NCBI GenBank assembly: GCA_902168105.1
Contig: CABHOY010000055.1
Location: 186,001 to 250,000, forward strand
Length of the DNA stretch: 64,000 nucleotides
From: an uncultured Flavihumibacter sp.
Lineage (GTDB): Bacteria > Bacteroidota > Bacteroidia > Chitinophagales > Chitinophagaceae
Direction: 5' to 3'
Shown here: piece after piece, positions 41,778-51,951 of the stretch
Position numbering within the stretch: the first letter of the stretch is position 1
Layout: each line of letters starts with the position of its first letter
Notes under the pieces: generated by a model
Seen by the model: only the letters and a program-made list of their open reading frames with translations
The model's database searches: none
Told to the model about the DNA's origin: nothing
Program-made: the position numbers and the translations under genes

Positions 41778-44588
41778 TCAGACCCCTGGTTTCTTAAAAG
41801 CCTGCTCCCGGAATGCTTTCGGTGTTTGCTGGCATCTTGCCTTGAATACCGTAGAAAAATAAGCAGGGGAGGAAAACCCACAGGTATAGGCTATTTCTGA
41901 AATAGTAGATTGCGAATTGACTAATAAGTACTTCGCTTTTTTAACTCTTGTATCGAGGATAAAGTCATTGACATTACATTCCAGCAACTGCTTTACCTTA
42001 CGGTATAACTGCATTTTTGAAACAGACAGTTGTGTACAGATGTCCTCTACATTAAACTGATCGTTCCCCAGGTTCTCTTCTACGATGGCTGTGAAATCAT
42101 TTACAAACTTTCTGTCCGGTTTGTTAGACTGGATGGAGTGTACTCTTGTTTCCGGTTCTGTGATATAGTGATCTTTCAGCAGTGCGCGGTTACTGAGCAT
42201 ACTGGCAATACTTTCTTTCAGATATTGCATATTAAACGGCTTGCTGATATAGGCATCCGCCCTGTGCTGCATGCCTCTGATCCTTTGTTCTTCACTGTTA
42301 TTAGCGCTTAACAGCATTACAGGAATATGCGATGTCCTGATGTCTTTCTTTATTGTTTCCAGTACTTTGATACCATCTATGCCCGGTAACATGATATCGC
42401 AGATGATGATATCCGGTACATGGCGGAATGCCAGTTTAAGGCCTTCTTCGCCATTCTTGGCATGAAATACTTCATAGTATTCACTGAGATAACCTGCCAG
42501 GAAACTATTCAGGTCAGGATGATCTTCTATGATGAGCAGGGAGTGTGATTGTTCCGTACGGGAAGGTACGACAGTTGTAACGGGTCCCATGTTCTCCAGT
42601 TCTTCAACATAGTTGTGCAGTGATTCATTGATCACATTAATGTGTTCTTCTTCCTGCTGGATCTCATCCTGGGCAAACGGTGCACTGGTGGCAGGAAGTG
42701 TGATGGTAAACGTCGTACCGGCGCCCTTTTTACTTTTTACTGAAATGGTCCCATGATGTGACTGGATGATCTCCCTGCTGAGAGCCAGTCCGATGCCTGT
42801 GCCTTTATGCTCGCTTTCCCTGCTTTGATAGAATAGTTCAAAGGCATGCATCAGGGTATTCTCGTCCATCCCTGCGCCATCGTCTTCAATGCGCAATATG
42901 GCTTCCTCGCTGCTGACAGATAATTCCAGGTAGATATGCACCTTACCATAATCGGGCGTGAACTTGAATGCGTTCGACAACAGATTATACAGCACACGGT
43001 CGAACAGGCGCTGGTCGAGCCATGCTTTTATGCCTGGCTGGCGGCTGATAAGACGAAAGTCAATATGTTTTTTTGCGGCGATACCCTTGAATGCTTCCAT
43101 TATCTCCGTTACAAAGGCGGGTAGCTCATTCTCTGATACCTTCAGCTGTAGTTTACCGCTTTCTATTCTGCGGAATTCCAGCAGCTGGTTCACGAGTCGC
43201 ATGAGGCGTACGACGTTCCTGCGCATCAGTTCCAGTTGTTGTTTCTGAAGGGACGAGAGCTGGCGGCCGGAAAGCAGGCTTTCCAGAGGCGCCTGGATCA
43301 GGGTAAGCGGTGTGCGGAATTCATGCGAGAGGTTGGTAAAAAAGGCAAACTTGGCTTCAGTGGCTTTTTCTGCTTTGCCGGTCATTTCCACCAGCTGGTC
43401 GCGTTGCTGGAGTATTTCATCCCGCTGTTGTTTCAGCTGTCGGTTGATGCGCCGGTTGGTGCGCAGGATGAAGAACAACACGATACCTAATAAGAAGGCC
43501 ACACAAAGAGAGGTAGCCACAATACGCAGCAAATGTTGCTGGTCCTGGTATAAGCGGCGTTGTTCCTGTAACAGGGATTGTTGTTGTTCTATCTCCTGGT
43601 GCTGGGCCTGTATCTTGTCGATCTGAAGGCGCATCAGCTTTACATTGCTGCTGTCTATCAGAACTGTTTGAAGTAATGTATTACGGGGAGGTTTTTTTCC
43701 TGCCAGGATATTGGCAGCCATACTGATGGCTTCCTTACCGCCGCTGGGGTATAGGAGTGAGGCGCTTAGTATTCCGCGTGACACGAGGTCTATACCGGCG
43801 TCGGGGTAGGGGGAAGCGTCTACGCCAATGAACCTGACATGGTCAATGTTCCTGTCCCGGCAATATTGATACATGCTATAAGCCATGACATCATTCTGGG
43901 CGAAGATGATATCAGCCTGGCGAAGCGCGGCCTCATTCTTTTCAGCGGCTTCCCTTGTTTTATCGGCTACCCAGCTTCCTTCGAGGGTGGCGGTCAGTTG
44001 GAGGCCTGGATATTTGGCTATTGCATTGCGGAAACCTTCATGTCTTTCTACAGTTGGGGAAGAGCCTCTTAGGCCGGTGACCTCAATGATCCGTCCTTTG
44101 CCGTGTAGCTGGGCGGCAATGTACCCGGCCGCCAGTTTTCCGATGTTCCGGTTATCGCCTCCTATATATGCCGTAAAGGAATCGGTAGCGGCCTTACGGT
44201 CAAGTATGATCACCGGGATGCCCTTACCATATACTTCCGCAATAACGGGGGCCAGCGGCGTCGCTTCGTTGGGAGATACGAGCAGGATATCAATATTTTC
44301 TTTCAGCAGTTCGCGGATCTGTGCTACCTGCCGTGAACTACTGCTTTCTGCATCCTTATATAACAGTTTCATTTCAGGATGATAGAACAGCTCTCTTTTC
44401 ATTTCGGTGAGCATGTTCCGTCGCCAGTCATCGGCGCCGGTACACTGGGAGAACCCGATACGGTACTTTGGCTCCGCTTCCTGACGGCAACCCACCCAGC
44501 AAAAAATAGCTGGCAGGAAAAAAATATAGATATATCTGAAAAAGCTGGCTGACAACGTGGACCTTTTTAAAACGGTGGAATGATGCAA
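41778..44588 (-). CDS. Hybrid two-component system (HTCS) with a periplasmic sugar-binding sensor
   Basis: 936 residues. A signal/anchor (IYIFFLPAIFCWVGC) precedes a LacI/ribose-binding-type periplasmic sensor (about 40-320; FSQCTGADDWRRNML, IILDRKAATDSFTAYIGGDN). Then come a coiled coil, one membrane span (about 353-378), HisKA with His422 in NLSHEFRTPLTLI, the ATPase (NLLSNAFKF, GTGIGLALSREI), a receiver with Asp731 in IIICDIMLPGIDG and an AraC HTH (about 825-925). This matches the fructose-sensing HTCS of the B. thetaiotaomicron fructan locus, BT1754, in layout. The frame has a TAG two codons upstream and no ATG before residue 59, so a TTG start (44588) is used. It is divergent from the fructan operon. 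Confidence 0.93.
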   Translation of the reverse strand: MHHSTVLKRSTLSASFFRYIYIFFLPAIFCWVGCRQEAEPKYRIGFSQCTGADDWRRNMLTEMKRELFYHPEMKLLYKDAESSSSRQVAQIRELLKENIDILLVSPNEATPLAPVIAEVYGKGIPVIILDRKAATDSFTAYIGGDNRNIGKLAAGYIAAQLHGKGRIIEVTGLRGSSPTVERHEGFRNAIAKYPGLQLTATLEGSWVADKTREAAEKNEAALRQADIIFAQNDVMAYSMYQYCRDRNIDHVRFIGVDASPYPDAGIDLVSRGILSASLLYPSGGKEAISMAANILAGKKPPRNTLLQTVLIDSSNVKLMRLQIDKIQAQHQEIEQQQSLLQEQRRLYQDQQHLLRIVATSLCVAFLLGIVLFFILRTNRRINRQLKQQRDEILQQRDQLVEMTGKAEKATEAKFAFFTNLSHEFRTPLTLIQAPLESLLSGRQLSSLQKQQLELMRRNVVRLMRLVNQLLEFRRIESGKLQLKVSENELPAFVTEIMEAFKGIAAKKHIDFRLISRQPGIKAWLDQRLFDRVLYNLLSNAFKFTPDYGKVHIYLELSVSSEEAILRIEDDGAGMDENTLMHAFELFYQSRESEHKGTGIGLALSREIIQSHHGTISVKSKKGAGTTFTITLPATSAPFAQDEIQQEEEHINVINESLHNYVEELENMGPVTTVVPSRTEQSHSLLIIEDHPDLNSFLAGYLSEYYEVFHAKNGEEGLKLAFRHVPDIIICDIMLPGIDGIKVLETIKKDIRTSHIPVMLLSANNSEEQRIRGMQHRADAYISKPFNMQYLKESIASMLSNRALLKDHYITEPETRVHSIQSNKPDRKFVNDFTAIVEENLGNDQFNVEDICTQLSVSKMQLYRKVKQLLECNVNDFILDTRVKKAKYLLVNSQSTISEIAYTCGFSSPAYFSTVFKARCQQTPKAFREQAFKKPGV

Positions 44589-44672
44589 ATTCTAAAAACA
44601 ATGATACAAAAATGAAATTACCTGCGCATGATCTTTATTGTTCATCTATTTAACCGGCTGACAACTACAAGA

Positions 44673-44702
44673 TTGTAATTTTTTATGAAAGTTACAAATT
44701 TG
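44673..44702 (+). promoter_or_regulatory. Candidate promoter of the fructan operon
   Basis: TTG at 44673-44675 and CAAATTTG at 44695-44702 (one mismatch in the TA of TAnnTTTG) have the ideal 19-nt spacer. It lies in the 188-bp gap between the HTCS and the MFS gene. HTCS binding sites are expected just upstream but could not be picked out by eye. Confidence 0.4.
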
Positions 44703-44776
44703 ATAGTAATGGAGACGGAGGTGTAAGGAGCCCCGTTTGTGATTGAGTACGTTTGAGCCATAAATGATTCTGCGTT

Positions 44777-46105
44777 ATGGCTAATAAAACGGTGTTTTTC
44801 TGGGCGTTTGTAGTCGCCCTGGGTGGTTTCCTCTTCGGTTTTGATACCGCGGTTATTTCCGGTGCTGAGCAGTCTATTCAGCAATACTGGGGTTTATCTG
44901 AAGTACAACATGGTTTTACGGTATCTATTGCTTTAATAGGTACGGTATTCGGTGCACTGGGGGGAAGTATCCCTTCTGACAAGCTGGGGCGGAAGGCTAC
45001 CCTTTTACTGGTTGCTGCCATCTATCTTGTTTCTGCTGTCGGAACAGCGATGGCTACCAACTGGTACCTTTTCCTGTTATGTCGTTTTGTGGGAGGACTG
45101 GGCGTAGGGGCTTCTTCTGTTACTGCCCCGGTATATATATCAGAAGTGTCGCCGGCCAGATACAGGGGACGTATGGTGGCCCTTTTCCAGTTTAATGTGG
45201 TGCTGGGCATCCTGGTATCTTACCTGTCCAATTACCTGATAGGCATGAGCGGAGATAGTTCCTGGCGCTTAATGCTCGGAGTACAGGCCGTACCTGCAGG
45301 TCTTTTCCTCGTGCTACTGCGCTGGGTGCCTGAGAGCCCACGCTGGTTATTGCTTAAAGGTATTAAGGAGCAGGTGGCTATTGCTACGCTTAAGGTGATC
45401 AATCCGGCAGGGTATACGGCAGACATGGAAACGATCCGCCAATCGCAACAGGTGAAGGTGGGCGCTGTACAAAATGAAAAGCTGTTCACCGCAAAATACA
45501 ATACCCCTGTTATGCTGGCTGTACTGTTTGCCATGTTCAACCAGGTATCGGGGATCAATGCCATTATCTATTATGCGCCCCGTATTTTCGAAATGTCTGG
45601 CCTGGGCGCTGGTTCCTCTTTGCTTTCTACGGTGGGTATAGGCATCGTCAACTTCATTTTCACTTTAACAGCTATCCGTTTTATTGACAGGATCGGCAGG
45701 CGGCAGCTAATGCTGATCGGTACCGTAGGGCTGATCGCTACACTGGGACTGGTGGCTGTTTCCTTCTATATGCATACGGGCGGAATTGCGGTAGTTTCTT
45801 ACCTGCTTATCTATATCGCGTTTTTTGCCTTCTCGCAGGGCGCGGTGATCTGGGTTTTCATATCAGAGATCTTTCCTAACCAGGTACGCGCGAAAGGGCA
45901 GACGCTGGGCAGCTTCACACACTGGATCATGGCGGCCGCCATTGCATTCACTTTTCCATACCTGGCAGCTCGTATCGGCGGCGGGCATATCTTCCTTTTC
46001 TTTTGCGTGATGATGATACTGCAGCTGGTGTTCGTACTACGCTGGATGCCTGAAACAAAAGGCAGGACACTGGAAGAGATCGAGATGACGATGGTAGTAC
46101 ACTAA
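44777..46105 (+). CDS. Sugar porter (MFS) transporter, probably for fructose
   Basis: 442 residues with twelve predicted spans. Sugar-porter signatures are in place: FGFDTAVISGAEQSIQ in the first span, SDKLGRKATLL in loop 2-3, PESPRWLL before the central loop, DRIGRRQLML in the second half and PETKGRTLEEIE at the end. The porter imports monosaccharide by proton symport across the inner membrane. It is first in the operon, followed 28 bp later by a fructokinase, and the regulator is a fructose-type HTCS. The same order (porter and kinase beside the HTCS) is known in the B. thetaiotaomicron fructan locus, so fructose is the likely substrate. Confidence 0.92.
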   Translation: MANKTVFFWAFVVALGGFLFGFDTAVISGAEQSIQQYWGLSEVQHGFTVSIALIGTVFGALGGSIPSDKLGRKATLLLVAAIYLVSAVGTAMATNWYLFLLCRFVGGLGVGASSVTAPVYISEVSPARYRGRMVALFQFNVVLGILVSYLSNYLIGMSGDSSWRLMLGVQAVPAGLFLVLLRWVPESPRWLLLKGIKEQVAIATLKVINPAGYTADMETIRQSQQVKVGAVQNEKLFTAKYNTPVMLAVLFAMFNQVSGINAIIYYAPRIFEMSGLGAGSSLLSTVGIGIVNFIFTLTAIRFIDRIGRRQLMLIGTVGLIATLGLVAVSFYMHTGGIAVVSYLLIYIAFFAFSQGAVIWVFISEIFPNQVRAKGQTLGSFTHWIMAAAIAFTFPYLAARIGGGHIFLFFCVMMILQLVFVLRWMPETKGRTLEEIEMTMVVH

Positions 46106-46133
46106 ATGATTTTTCAACTTCTTGATTACAGCT

Positions 46134-47051
46134 ATGACAAATTATAATATCGTAAGTCTGGGGGAAATACTTTGGGACATTTTACCTGAACAGGAATTGC
46201 CGGGTGGGGCGCCGTTGAATGTCGCCTATCATCTGCATAAACAATCACAGCAGGTTGTATTAGTGTCGAGGATAGGGAACGACGGGCATGGACAGCGGTT
46301 GCTGGACATCATGCAGGAGCGTGGGCTGGCGACTGATCTTATCCAACGGGATACTACATACGACACGGGCAAGGTGTATGCCCGTATGGATGAAAAACTG
46401 GATATGCAGTATGATATCGTCTATCCAGTAGCCTGGGACCATATCGGCTGGGATGCTGCACTGGAAAATGTATTCTGCAGTAATGACCTGCAATTCCTTG
46501 TATATGGCAGTCTGATGGCCAGAAACAACATATCACGCAACACATTGGAGAAAGCCCTGCAGTCCAAAGCGCGCAAGGTGCTGGACATTAACCTGCGTGC
46601 GCCTTACTATTCAAAAGAAACACTGGAGTGGTTGCTGTTCAGTTGCGACCTGCTGAAGCTGAATATCGGGGAACTGGAACTGATCTCTTCCTGGTATGGC
46701 AGTTACGGAACAAATGAAGAGCGGGTACTGGCATTGTCCGTACGCTTCAACATCGCAACGGTCATTGTTACACTAGGTAGTATGGGTTGCATGGGATATG
46801 TAGATGAACAATTTTATTACCAGGAGGGACAACGGGTAAAAGTAGCCGATACTATTGGCAGCGGGGACGCGTTCCTTGCGGGATTTCTTACTTCACAGAT
46901 CAGAGGTTGCACACCCGCATACAGCCTTGCGTATGCCAATGCTTTAGGAGCGCTGGTAGCATCGAAGCCGGGCGGCTGCCCGGATTATCATCCGCAGGAA
47001 ATAACAGACATGATCAAAGAAAAGAAGGAGTACATCAGCACAGGACATTAA
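46134..47051 (+). CDS. PfkB-family fructokinase
   Basis: 305 residues from the ATG at 46134; an in-frame TTG at 46122 is less likely. It shows SLGEILWDILPEQELPGGAP and LNVAYHLHKQ, typical of fructokinases, the GNDGHGQRLLDIMQERGL segment and the catalytic signature DTIGSGDAFLAGF with Asp245. It phosphorylates fructose at the expense of ATP in the cytoplasm. Its place between the porter and SusC, with gaps of 28 and 48 bp, shows it is cotranscribed with the fructan genes. Another ribokinase-family sugar is possible but less likely here. Confidence 0.92.
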   Translation: MTNYNIVSLGEILWDILPEQELPGGAPLNVAYHLHKQSQQVVLVSRIGNDGHGQRLLDIMQERGLATDLIQRDTTYDTGKVYARMDEKLDMQYDIVYPVAWDHIGWDAALENVFCSNDLQFLVYGSLMARNNISRNTLEKALQSKARKVLDINLRAPYYSKETLEWLLFSCDLLKLNIGELELISSWYGSYGTNEERVLALSVRFNIATVIVTLGSMGCMGYVDEQFYYQEGQRVKVADTIGSGDAFLAGFLTSQIRGCTPAYSLAYANALGALVASKPGGCPDYHPQEITDMIKEKKEYISTGH

Positions 47052-47099
47052 TTAATATACCAACTATTACTATTTCCATACTCATCAAAAATTCCCATT

Positions 47100-50000
47100 A
47101 TGAAAAGATTATTTTACCTGTTACCTATGCTGCTGTTCAGCATGTTGGCAGTGGCACAGCAAAAGCTCTATACGGGCACTGTAACCAGTCGCCAGGGCAA
47201 GACGCCCTTACCAGGCGTTACCATCCAGTCGGGCAACGCAAATGCTATTACTGATAATGCCGGCCATTTCTCCATTAATGTATCCCCAGGCGCCGTGCTT
47301 ACTTTTACCTACCTGGGTATGAAGCCGTTGACGCAGGCTGCGCCGGCCAATACCTCTGTACTTTCTATCGAACTGGAAGATAACGCGACTGATCTGAACC
47401 AGGTGGTGGTGACGGGTTACCAGACACAGAAAAAGGCTGACCTGACGGGGGCTGTAGCCGTAGTGAATGTGGAGGCGATCAAAGATATTCCATTGGGAAA
47501 TCCGTTGAAGGCCTTACAGGGAAGAGTACCGGGGGTATCGATCAGTACTGACGGTGCGCCAAACAGTGCCGCTACTGTGCGCATCAGGGGGATCGGCACG
47601 CTGGGAAATAATGATCCTTTGTATGTGATAGACGGAATACCTACCAAGAGAGGCTTACAGGAACTGAACCAGAATGATATCGAATCAATACAGGTATTGA
47701 AAGATGCATCTTCTGCTACTATCTATGGTTCACGTGCGGCAAACGGTGTGATCATCGTTACGACCAAAAAGGCGAAGAAAGGGTTTAGCAGGATCAATGT
47801 AGATGCATCCACTTCTTTACAAAACTATACAACAAAGATAAAGACGCTGAATACAGATGGCCGCGGAAGAGCTTACTGGCAGGCTGCTGTAAACGATCGC
47901 GCAAATCCGAATAATAACCAGATCTATCAATATGACTGGAACGGCGATTTTAATAACCCGGTGCTGAATAAGATCAACCTGCCGGAATATATTGATGCGG
48001 CGAAGACGATGCGCCCTGCCGATACTTACTGGTATGACGAGATCGCGCAAACGTCTTTATTGCAGAACTATAATATTTCATTGACCAACGGTGGAGAGAA
48101 GGGCAATTCATTCTTTTCTGTCGGTATGTATAACAACAAGGGCATTGTGAAAGAAACCCGCCAGCAGAAGCTCACTGCACGTTTTAATACCGACTATTCC
48201 TTCTTTAAAGGGAAGCTGAAAGTGGGAGAGAACCTGTCTGTTACTTATATTAAAGATGCATTGGTGCCAAGTGGTGACATTCTTTTTACAGCGCTTGTAC
48301 AACAACCGGTGGTTCCTGTACATAGTGTAGACGGTGGCTGGGGTGGTCCTGCACCGGGTATGACCGACAGGCAGAACCCTGTGCGTCTCATTGAAGATAA
48401 TAAGCAGAACAACGGTCAGTTCGTAAGACTGTTCGGTAATGCGTATGCTGATCTGGAGATCATTCCGGGCTTGCACTTCAGGTCCAGTTATGGTATAGAT
48501 TACAATGGCAACTTCCGGCGTACGCTGCGCAAATCGTATACTTCTGGCTTCCTGTCCGACAAGACCAACCAGGTAAATACTAATCAGGATTACAACGGTA
48601 ACTGGGTATGGCAGAATACACTCTCCTATAATGTTTCCCTGAAGAAACACCGCCTGGACTTCCTGCTTGGAGAAGAGCAGATCAAATACATGGAGCAGAG
48701 CTTCTTTGGTAGTCGCCAGGGATATGCACTGGAGAATATTGACTACTCATACCTGGATGCAGGTTCCACACAAAAGGATAATGGTGGTTCAGGTGCAGGA
48801 TATGCTTTGTTATCTTATTTCGGTAAGGCGAACTATGTATATGACAACAAGTACCTGGCTTCCGTAACACTGCGCCGGGACGGTTCTTCCCGCTTCGGAA
48901 AGGAGAACCGCTTTGGTATGTTCCCAGCATTCTCACTGGGATGGCGTATAAGTGAAGAAGGTTTTGTGAAGGATGCCCTGCCATTTGTTTCCGATCTGAA
49001 GTTACGTGCAGGATGGGGAAGGAGTGGTAACCAGGAGATCGCTAATAATGCAACTTATACCTTATACTCTGCCATCTATGGTATTGATCCTACATGGGAC
49101 TTTGACAGCGGTAGCGCGTATGATTTGGGTGGTAATGGCACCGGTCAGCTTCCTTCAGGATTTACATTGATCAGGCAGGGAAATGCAGCACTGAAATGGG
49201 AAAGTACGAAAGAGACGAACCTGGGTCTGGACTTCGGTTTACTGGATAATCATATCTCGGGATCGGTGGACTATTTTATCAAAAAGACTTCTGATATCCT
49301 GATCAATCCTGCTTACCTGGCGGTGATCGGTGAGGGTGGCACCCGTTATGCGAACGGTGCATCCATGCAGAATAAAGGTCTGGAAGTATTAGTGTCATAC
49401 AGCGGTGATATTGCCCCTGGTCTTAACCTGACGCTGACAGGCAACGTATCTACTTACCGTAACAAGATCACTTATCTGCCTGATGAAGTGCTGACCTCTT
49501 ATCCAGGTAATGGCCAGGATAAAACGATCCTGGGCAGGTCTATCAATTCTACTTTCGGTTATGTGGCTGATGGTATTTTCCAGTCGCAGAAAGAAGTGGA
49601 CGATCATGCTAACCAGATCGGAAAGGGTGTTGGACGTATCCGTTATAAAGACCTGAACGGCGATAAAGAGATCAATGACAAGGACCGTGATTACATTGGT
49701 AAGGGTGATCCTGATTTTGTATATGGATTGAACGTAGCCCTGGAGTACAAACACTTTGACCTGTCTTTCTTCCTGCAGGGCGTACAGGGGATACAGGTAT
49801 ATAACACCTTTAAGACATATACTGACTTCGCTTCTATCTGGACAGGCACTAACTGGGGAGATCGCACATTAGACGCCTGGACGCCACAGCATACTAATAC
49901 CAGCATTCCTGCATTGACGCTGGTAGACCGCAACAACGAGAACAGGACGTCTACTTATTTCCTGGAATCGGGATCTTACCTGAAGCTGCGGAATATCCAG

Positions 50001-50177
50001 CTGGGATATAGCTTTAAACATTTGTTCGGCGGCTTACAGACGGCAAGGGTTTATGTACAGGGTAGCAACCTGTTCACTGTTAAGAGTAAGAGCTTTACTG
50101 CAACTGATCCGGAGAATCCTAACAATGCGTATCCTATTCCTGTCATAGGAACTGTGGGAGTGAACCTGTCATTCTAA
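47100..50177 (+). CDS. SusC/RagA-type TonB-linked outer membrane porin of the fructan locus
   Basis: 1025 residues. Signal peptide (LPMLLFSMLAVAQ), CarboxypepD_reg-like domain at about 22-105 (GTVTSRQGKTPLPGVTI), TonB-box region VVVTGYQTQKKADLTGAV, plug with NDPLYVIDGIPTK, and the SusC signature IESIQVLKDASSATIYGSRA followed by NGVIIVTT. The barrel closes with VIGTVGVNLSF. There is no STN domain, as expected when control is by an HTCS rather than by FecR. With the SusD at 50200 (22 bp later) it forms the outer-membrane importer of fructan oligosaccharides. Confidence 0.95.
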   Translation: MKRLFYLLPMLLFSMLAVAQQKLYTGTVTSRQGKTPLPGVTIQSGNANAITDNAGHFSINVSPGAVLTFTYLGMKPLTQAAPANTSVLSIELEDNATDLNQVVVTGYQTQKKADLTGAVAVVNVEAIKDIPLGNPLKALQGRVPGVSISTDGAPNSAATVRIRGIGTLGNNDPLYVIDGIPTKRGLQELNQNDIESIQVLKDASSATIYGSRAANGVIIVTTKKAKKGFSRINVDASTSLQNYTTKIKTLNTDGRGRAYWQAAVNDRANPNNNQIYQYDWNGDFNNPVLNKINLPEYIDAAKTMRPADTYWYDEIAQTSLLQNYNISLTNGGEKGNSFFSVGMYNNKGIVKETRQQKLTARFNTDYSFFKGKLKVGENLSVTYIKDALVPSGDILFTALVQQPVVPVHSVDGGWGGPAPGMTDRQNPVRLIEDNKQNNGQFVRLFGNAYADLEIIPGLHFRSSYGIDYNGNFRRTLRKSYTSGFLSDKTNQVNTNQDYNGNWVWQNTLSYNVSLKKHRLDFLLGEEQIKYMEQSFFGSRQGYALENIDYSYLDAGSTQKDNGGSGAGYALLSYFGKANYVYDNKYLASVTLRRDGSSRFGKENRFGMFPAFSLGWRISEEGFVKDALPFVSDLKLRAGWGRSGNQEIANNATYTLYSAIYGIDPTWDFDSGSAYDLGGNGTGQLPSGFTLIRQGNAALKWESTKETNLGLDFGLLDNHISGSVDYFIKKTSDILINPAYLAVIGEGGTRYANGASMQNKGLEVLVSYSGDIAPGLNLTLTGNVSTYRNKITYLPDEVLTSYPGNGQDKTILGRSINSTFGYVADGIFQSQKEVDDHANQIGKGVGRIRYKDLNGDKEINDKDRDYIGKGDPDFVYGLNVALEYKHFDLSFFLQGVQGIQVYNTFKTYTDFASIWTGTNWGDRTLDAWTPQHTNTSIPALTLVDRNNENRTSTYFLESGSYLKLRNIQLGYSFKHLFGGLQTARVYVQGSNLFTVKSKSFTATDPENPNNAYPIPVIGTVGVNLSF

Positions 50178-50199
50178 GTACCTGTTAAACACTATTACA

Positions 50200-51918
50200 A
50201 TGAAACGTTTTATATATCTGATCACAAGTTGCAGCCTGTTATTCGGGAGCTGCAGCAATTTCCTGGACCAGACGCCACAGGCGGTTGTTTCCAGCGACGA
50301 CCTGAATACGCCTGAGAATGTAGATAAGATGGTAACTGCTGCTTATGCTGCATTGGGTAATGATCATTATACTTCACCTTATTCCAGTATGTGGCCATAT
50401 GGTAATCTGCGCAGCGGAGACGCTTATAAGGGAGGTGACGGCGCAGGGGACATCAGTGAGTTCCATTTTTATGAAACCTTTGCACTGAACAGGATCGACA
50501 ATGGTTTGACTGATCAGTTATGGTTCCGGTTATATGTATGTATCGGTCGTACCAATGATGCATTGAGCCGGTTGAATGCGATCAGTGAAGAAGCATTTCC
50601 TGAGAAGGTGGTGAGGCAGGCGGAAGTACGGTTCCTTCGTGCGCATTATTATTTTCTGCTGAAGATCCTTTTTAAGTACATGCCATATATTGATGAAACA
50701 GTACCGAAGGAAAGCTATGCTACGATCTCTAATAAGGCGTTAGGCAATGATGAGTTGTGGACGAAGATCACAGATGATTTTAAGTTCGCGGCAGACAATC
50801 TGCCTGCTACACAAGTACAGATAGGAAGGGTAAGTAAATTCGCAGCAAAGGCTTACCTGGCCAAAGCATTGTTGTACCAGGCATATAAGCAGGATGAGAA
50901 TAATGCGGTGACCAGTATAGATGCGGCTACTTTACAGCAGGTAAATACGCTGTGTGATGAGGTGATCGGTTCCGGGCATTATCAGCTGAACAATGACTTT
51001 GCCAGCAATTTTAAATCGGCCACTGAAAACAGCACTGAGTCTGTTTTTGCTATCCAGTATTCAAGAGAAGATGGAACGCCTAAAGGAAGGCTTGATTATG
51101 GTCATGCATTGAATTATCCGATGAACACGGATTACGGTTGCTGTGGTTTTCACTCGCCCAGTTATAATCTGATCAATGCATTCAAGACCGACGCCGGCGG
51201 ATTACCGATGTTCAATACGTTCAATGATAAGAACGTTAATGACAGCAGCGATTATCAGCTCCTGACATTTGATCCGAGGCTGGATCATACTGTTGCAATA
51301 CCTGGCCATCCTTATAAGTATGACCCAGGGTTTATTTATAAACGTTCCTGGGCACGTGCTCCGGACGTGTATGGCAGTCACCTGAGTTTGAAGGAGGCGG
51401 TATTACCTAATGATGCGGCATTTCAGAAGATACCTCCGTTTATGTCGAGTTCCAAGAACTGGGATATTATCCGTTATCCTGATGTGTTGCTGTTTAAGGC
51501 GGAGGCATTGGTAGAGTTAGGCAGGCAGGGTGAAGCCCTGGCATTGGTCAACAGTATCAGGGATAGAGCGGGTAGAAGTACCGGGGAGCTGAAACAGGCG
51601 AATGGTTCTTTTACTTCCAACTATAAGGTAGATATTTACAAACCTGGCGTTAACTGCACCTGGACACAGGATTTTGCACGGCAGGCTGTAAGATGGGAGC
51701 GCAGGTTGGAGTTTGCCATGGAAGGCTACCGGTTTTTCGATCTTGTACGCTGGGGCATTGCGGCCGAATATCTTAATGCTTATTTTGCAGTAGAGAAAAC
51801 ACGCAGTCCGCACCTGACAGATGCTTTGTTTAAAAAAGGAAGGGATGAATATCTGCCGGTGCCATTGAACCAGATGAACTATAGTAAAGGATTATATAAA
51901 CAAAATGCAGGTTGGTGA
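50200..51918 (+). CDS. SusD/RagB-type glycan-binding lipoprotein
   Basis: 572 residues. Lipoprotein signal to Cys18 (LLFGSC), then NFLDQTPQAVVSSDDLNTPE, the usual SusD start. The TPR-like helical regions (VRQAEVRFLRAHYYFLLKIL) and the C-terminal RagB part (FAMEGYRFFDLVRWG, then YLPVPLNQMNYSKGLYKQN) are complete. It sits on the cell surface as a lid on the SusC barrel and binds the glycan, here expected to be levan- or inulin-type fructan. Binding residues cannot be identified by eye because SusD ligand contacts are not conserved. Confidence 0.95.
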   Translation: MKRFIYLITSCSLLFGSCSNFLDQTPQAVVSSDDLNTPENVDKMVTAAYAALGNDHYTSPYSSMWPYGNLRSGDAYKGGDGAGDISEFHFYETFALNRIDNGLTDQLWFRLYVCIGRTNDALSRLNAISEEAFPEKVVRQAEVRFLRAHYYFLLKILFKYMPYIDETVPKESYATISNKALGNDELWTKITDDFKFAADNLPATQVQIGRVSKFAAKAYLAKALLYQAYKQDENNAVTSIDAATLQQVNTLCDEVIGSGHYQLNNDFASNFKSATENSTESVFAIQYSREDGTPKGRLDYGHALNYPMNTDYGCCGFHSPSYNLINAFKTDAGGLPMFNTFNDKNVNDSSDYQLLTFDPRLDHTVAIPGHPYKYDPGFIYKRSWARAPDVYGSHLSLKEAVLPNDAAFQKIPPFMSSSKNWDIIRYPDVLLFKAEALVELGRQGEALALVNSIRDRAGRSTGELKQANGSFTSNYKVDIYKPGVNCTWTQDFARQAVRWERRLEFAMEGYRFFDLVRWGIAAEYLNAYFAVEKTRSPHLTDALFKKGRDEYLPVPLNQMNYSKGLYKQNAGW

Positions 51919-51951
51919 TCTATTCCGGCCTATTAAAACATTGTCCATTTT

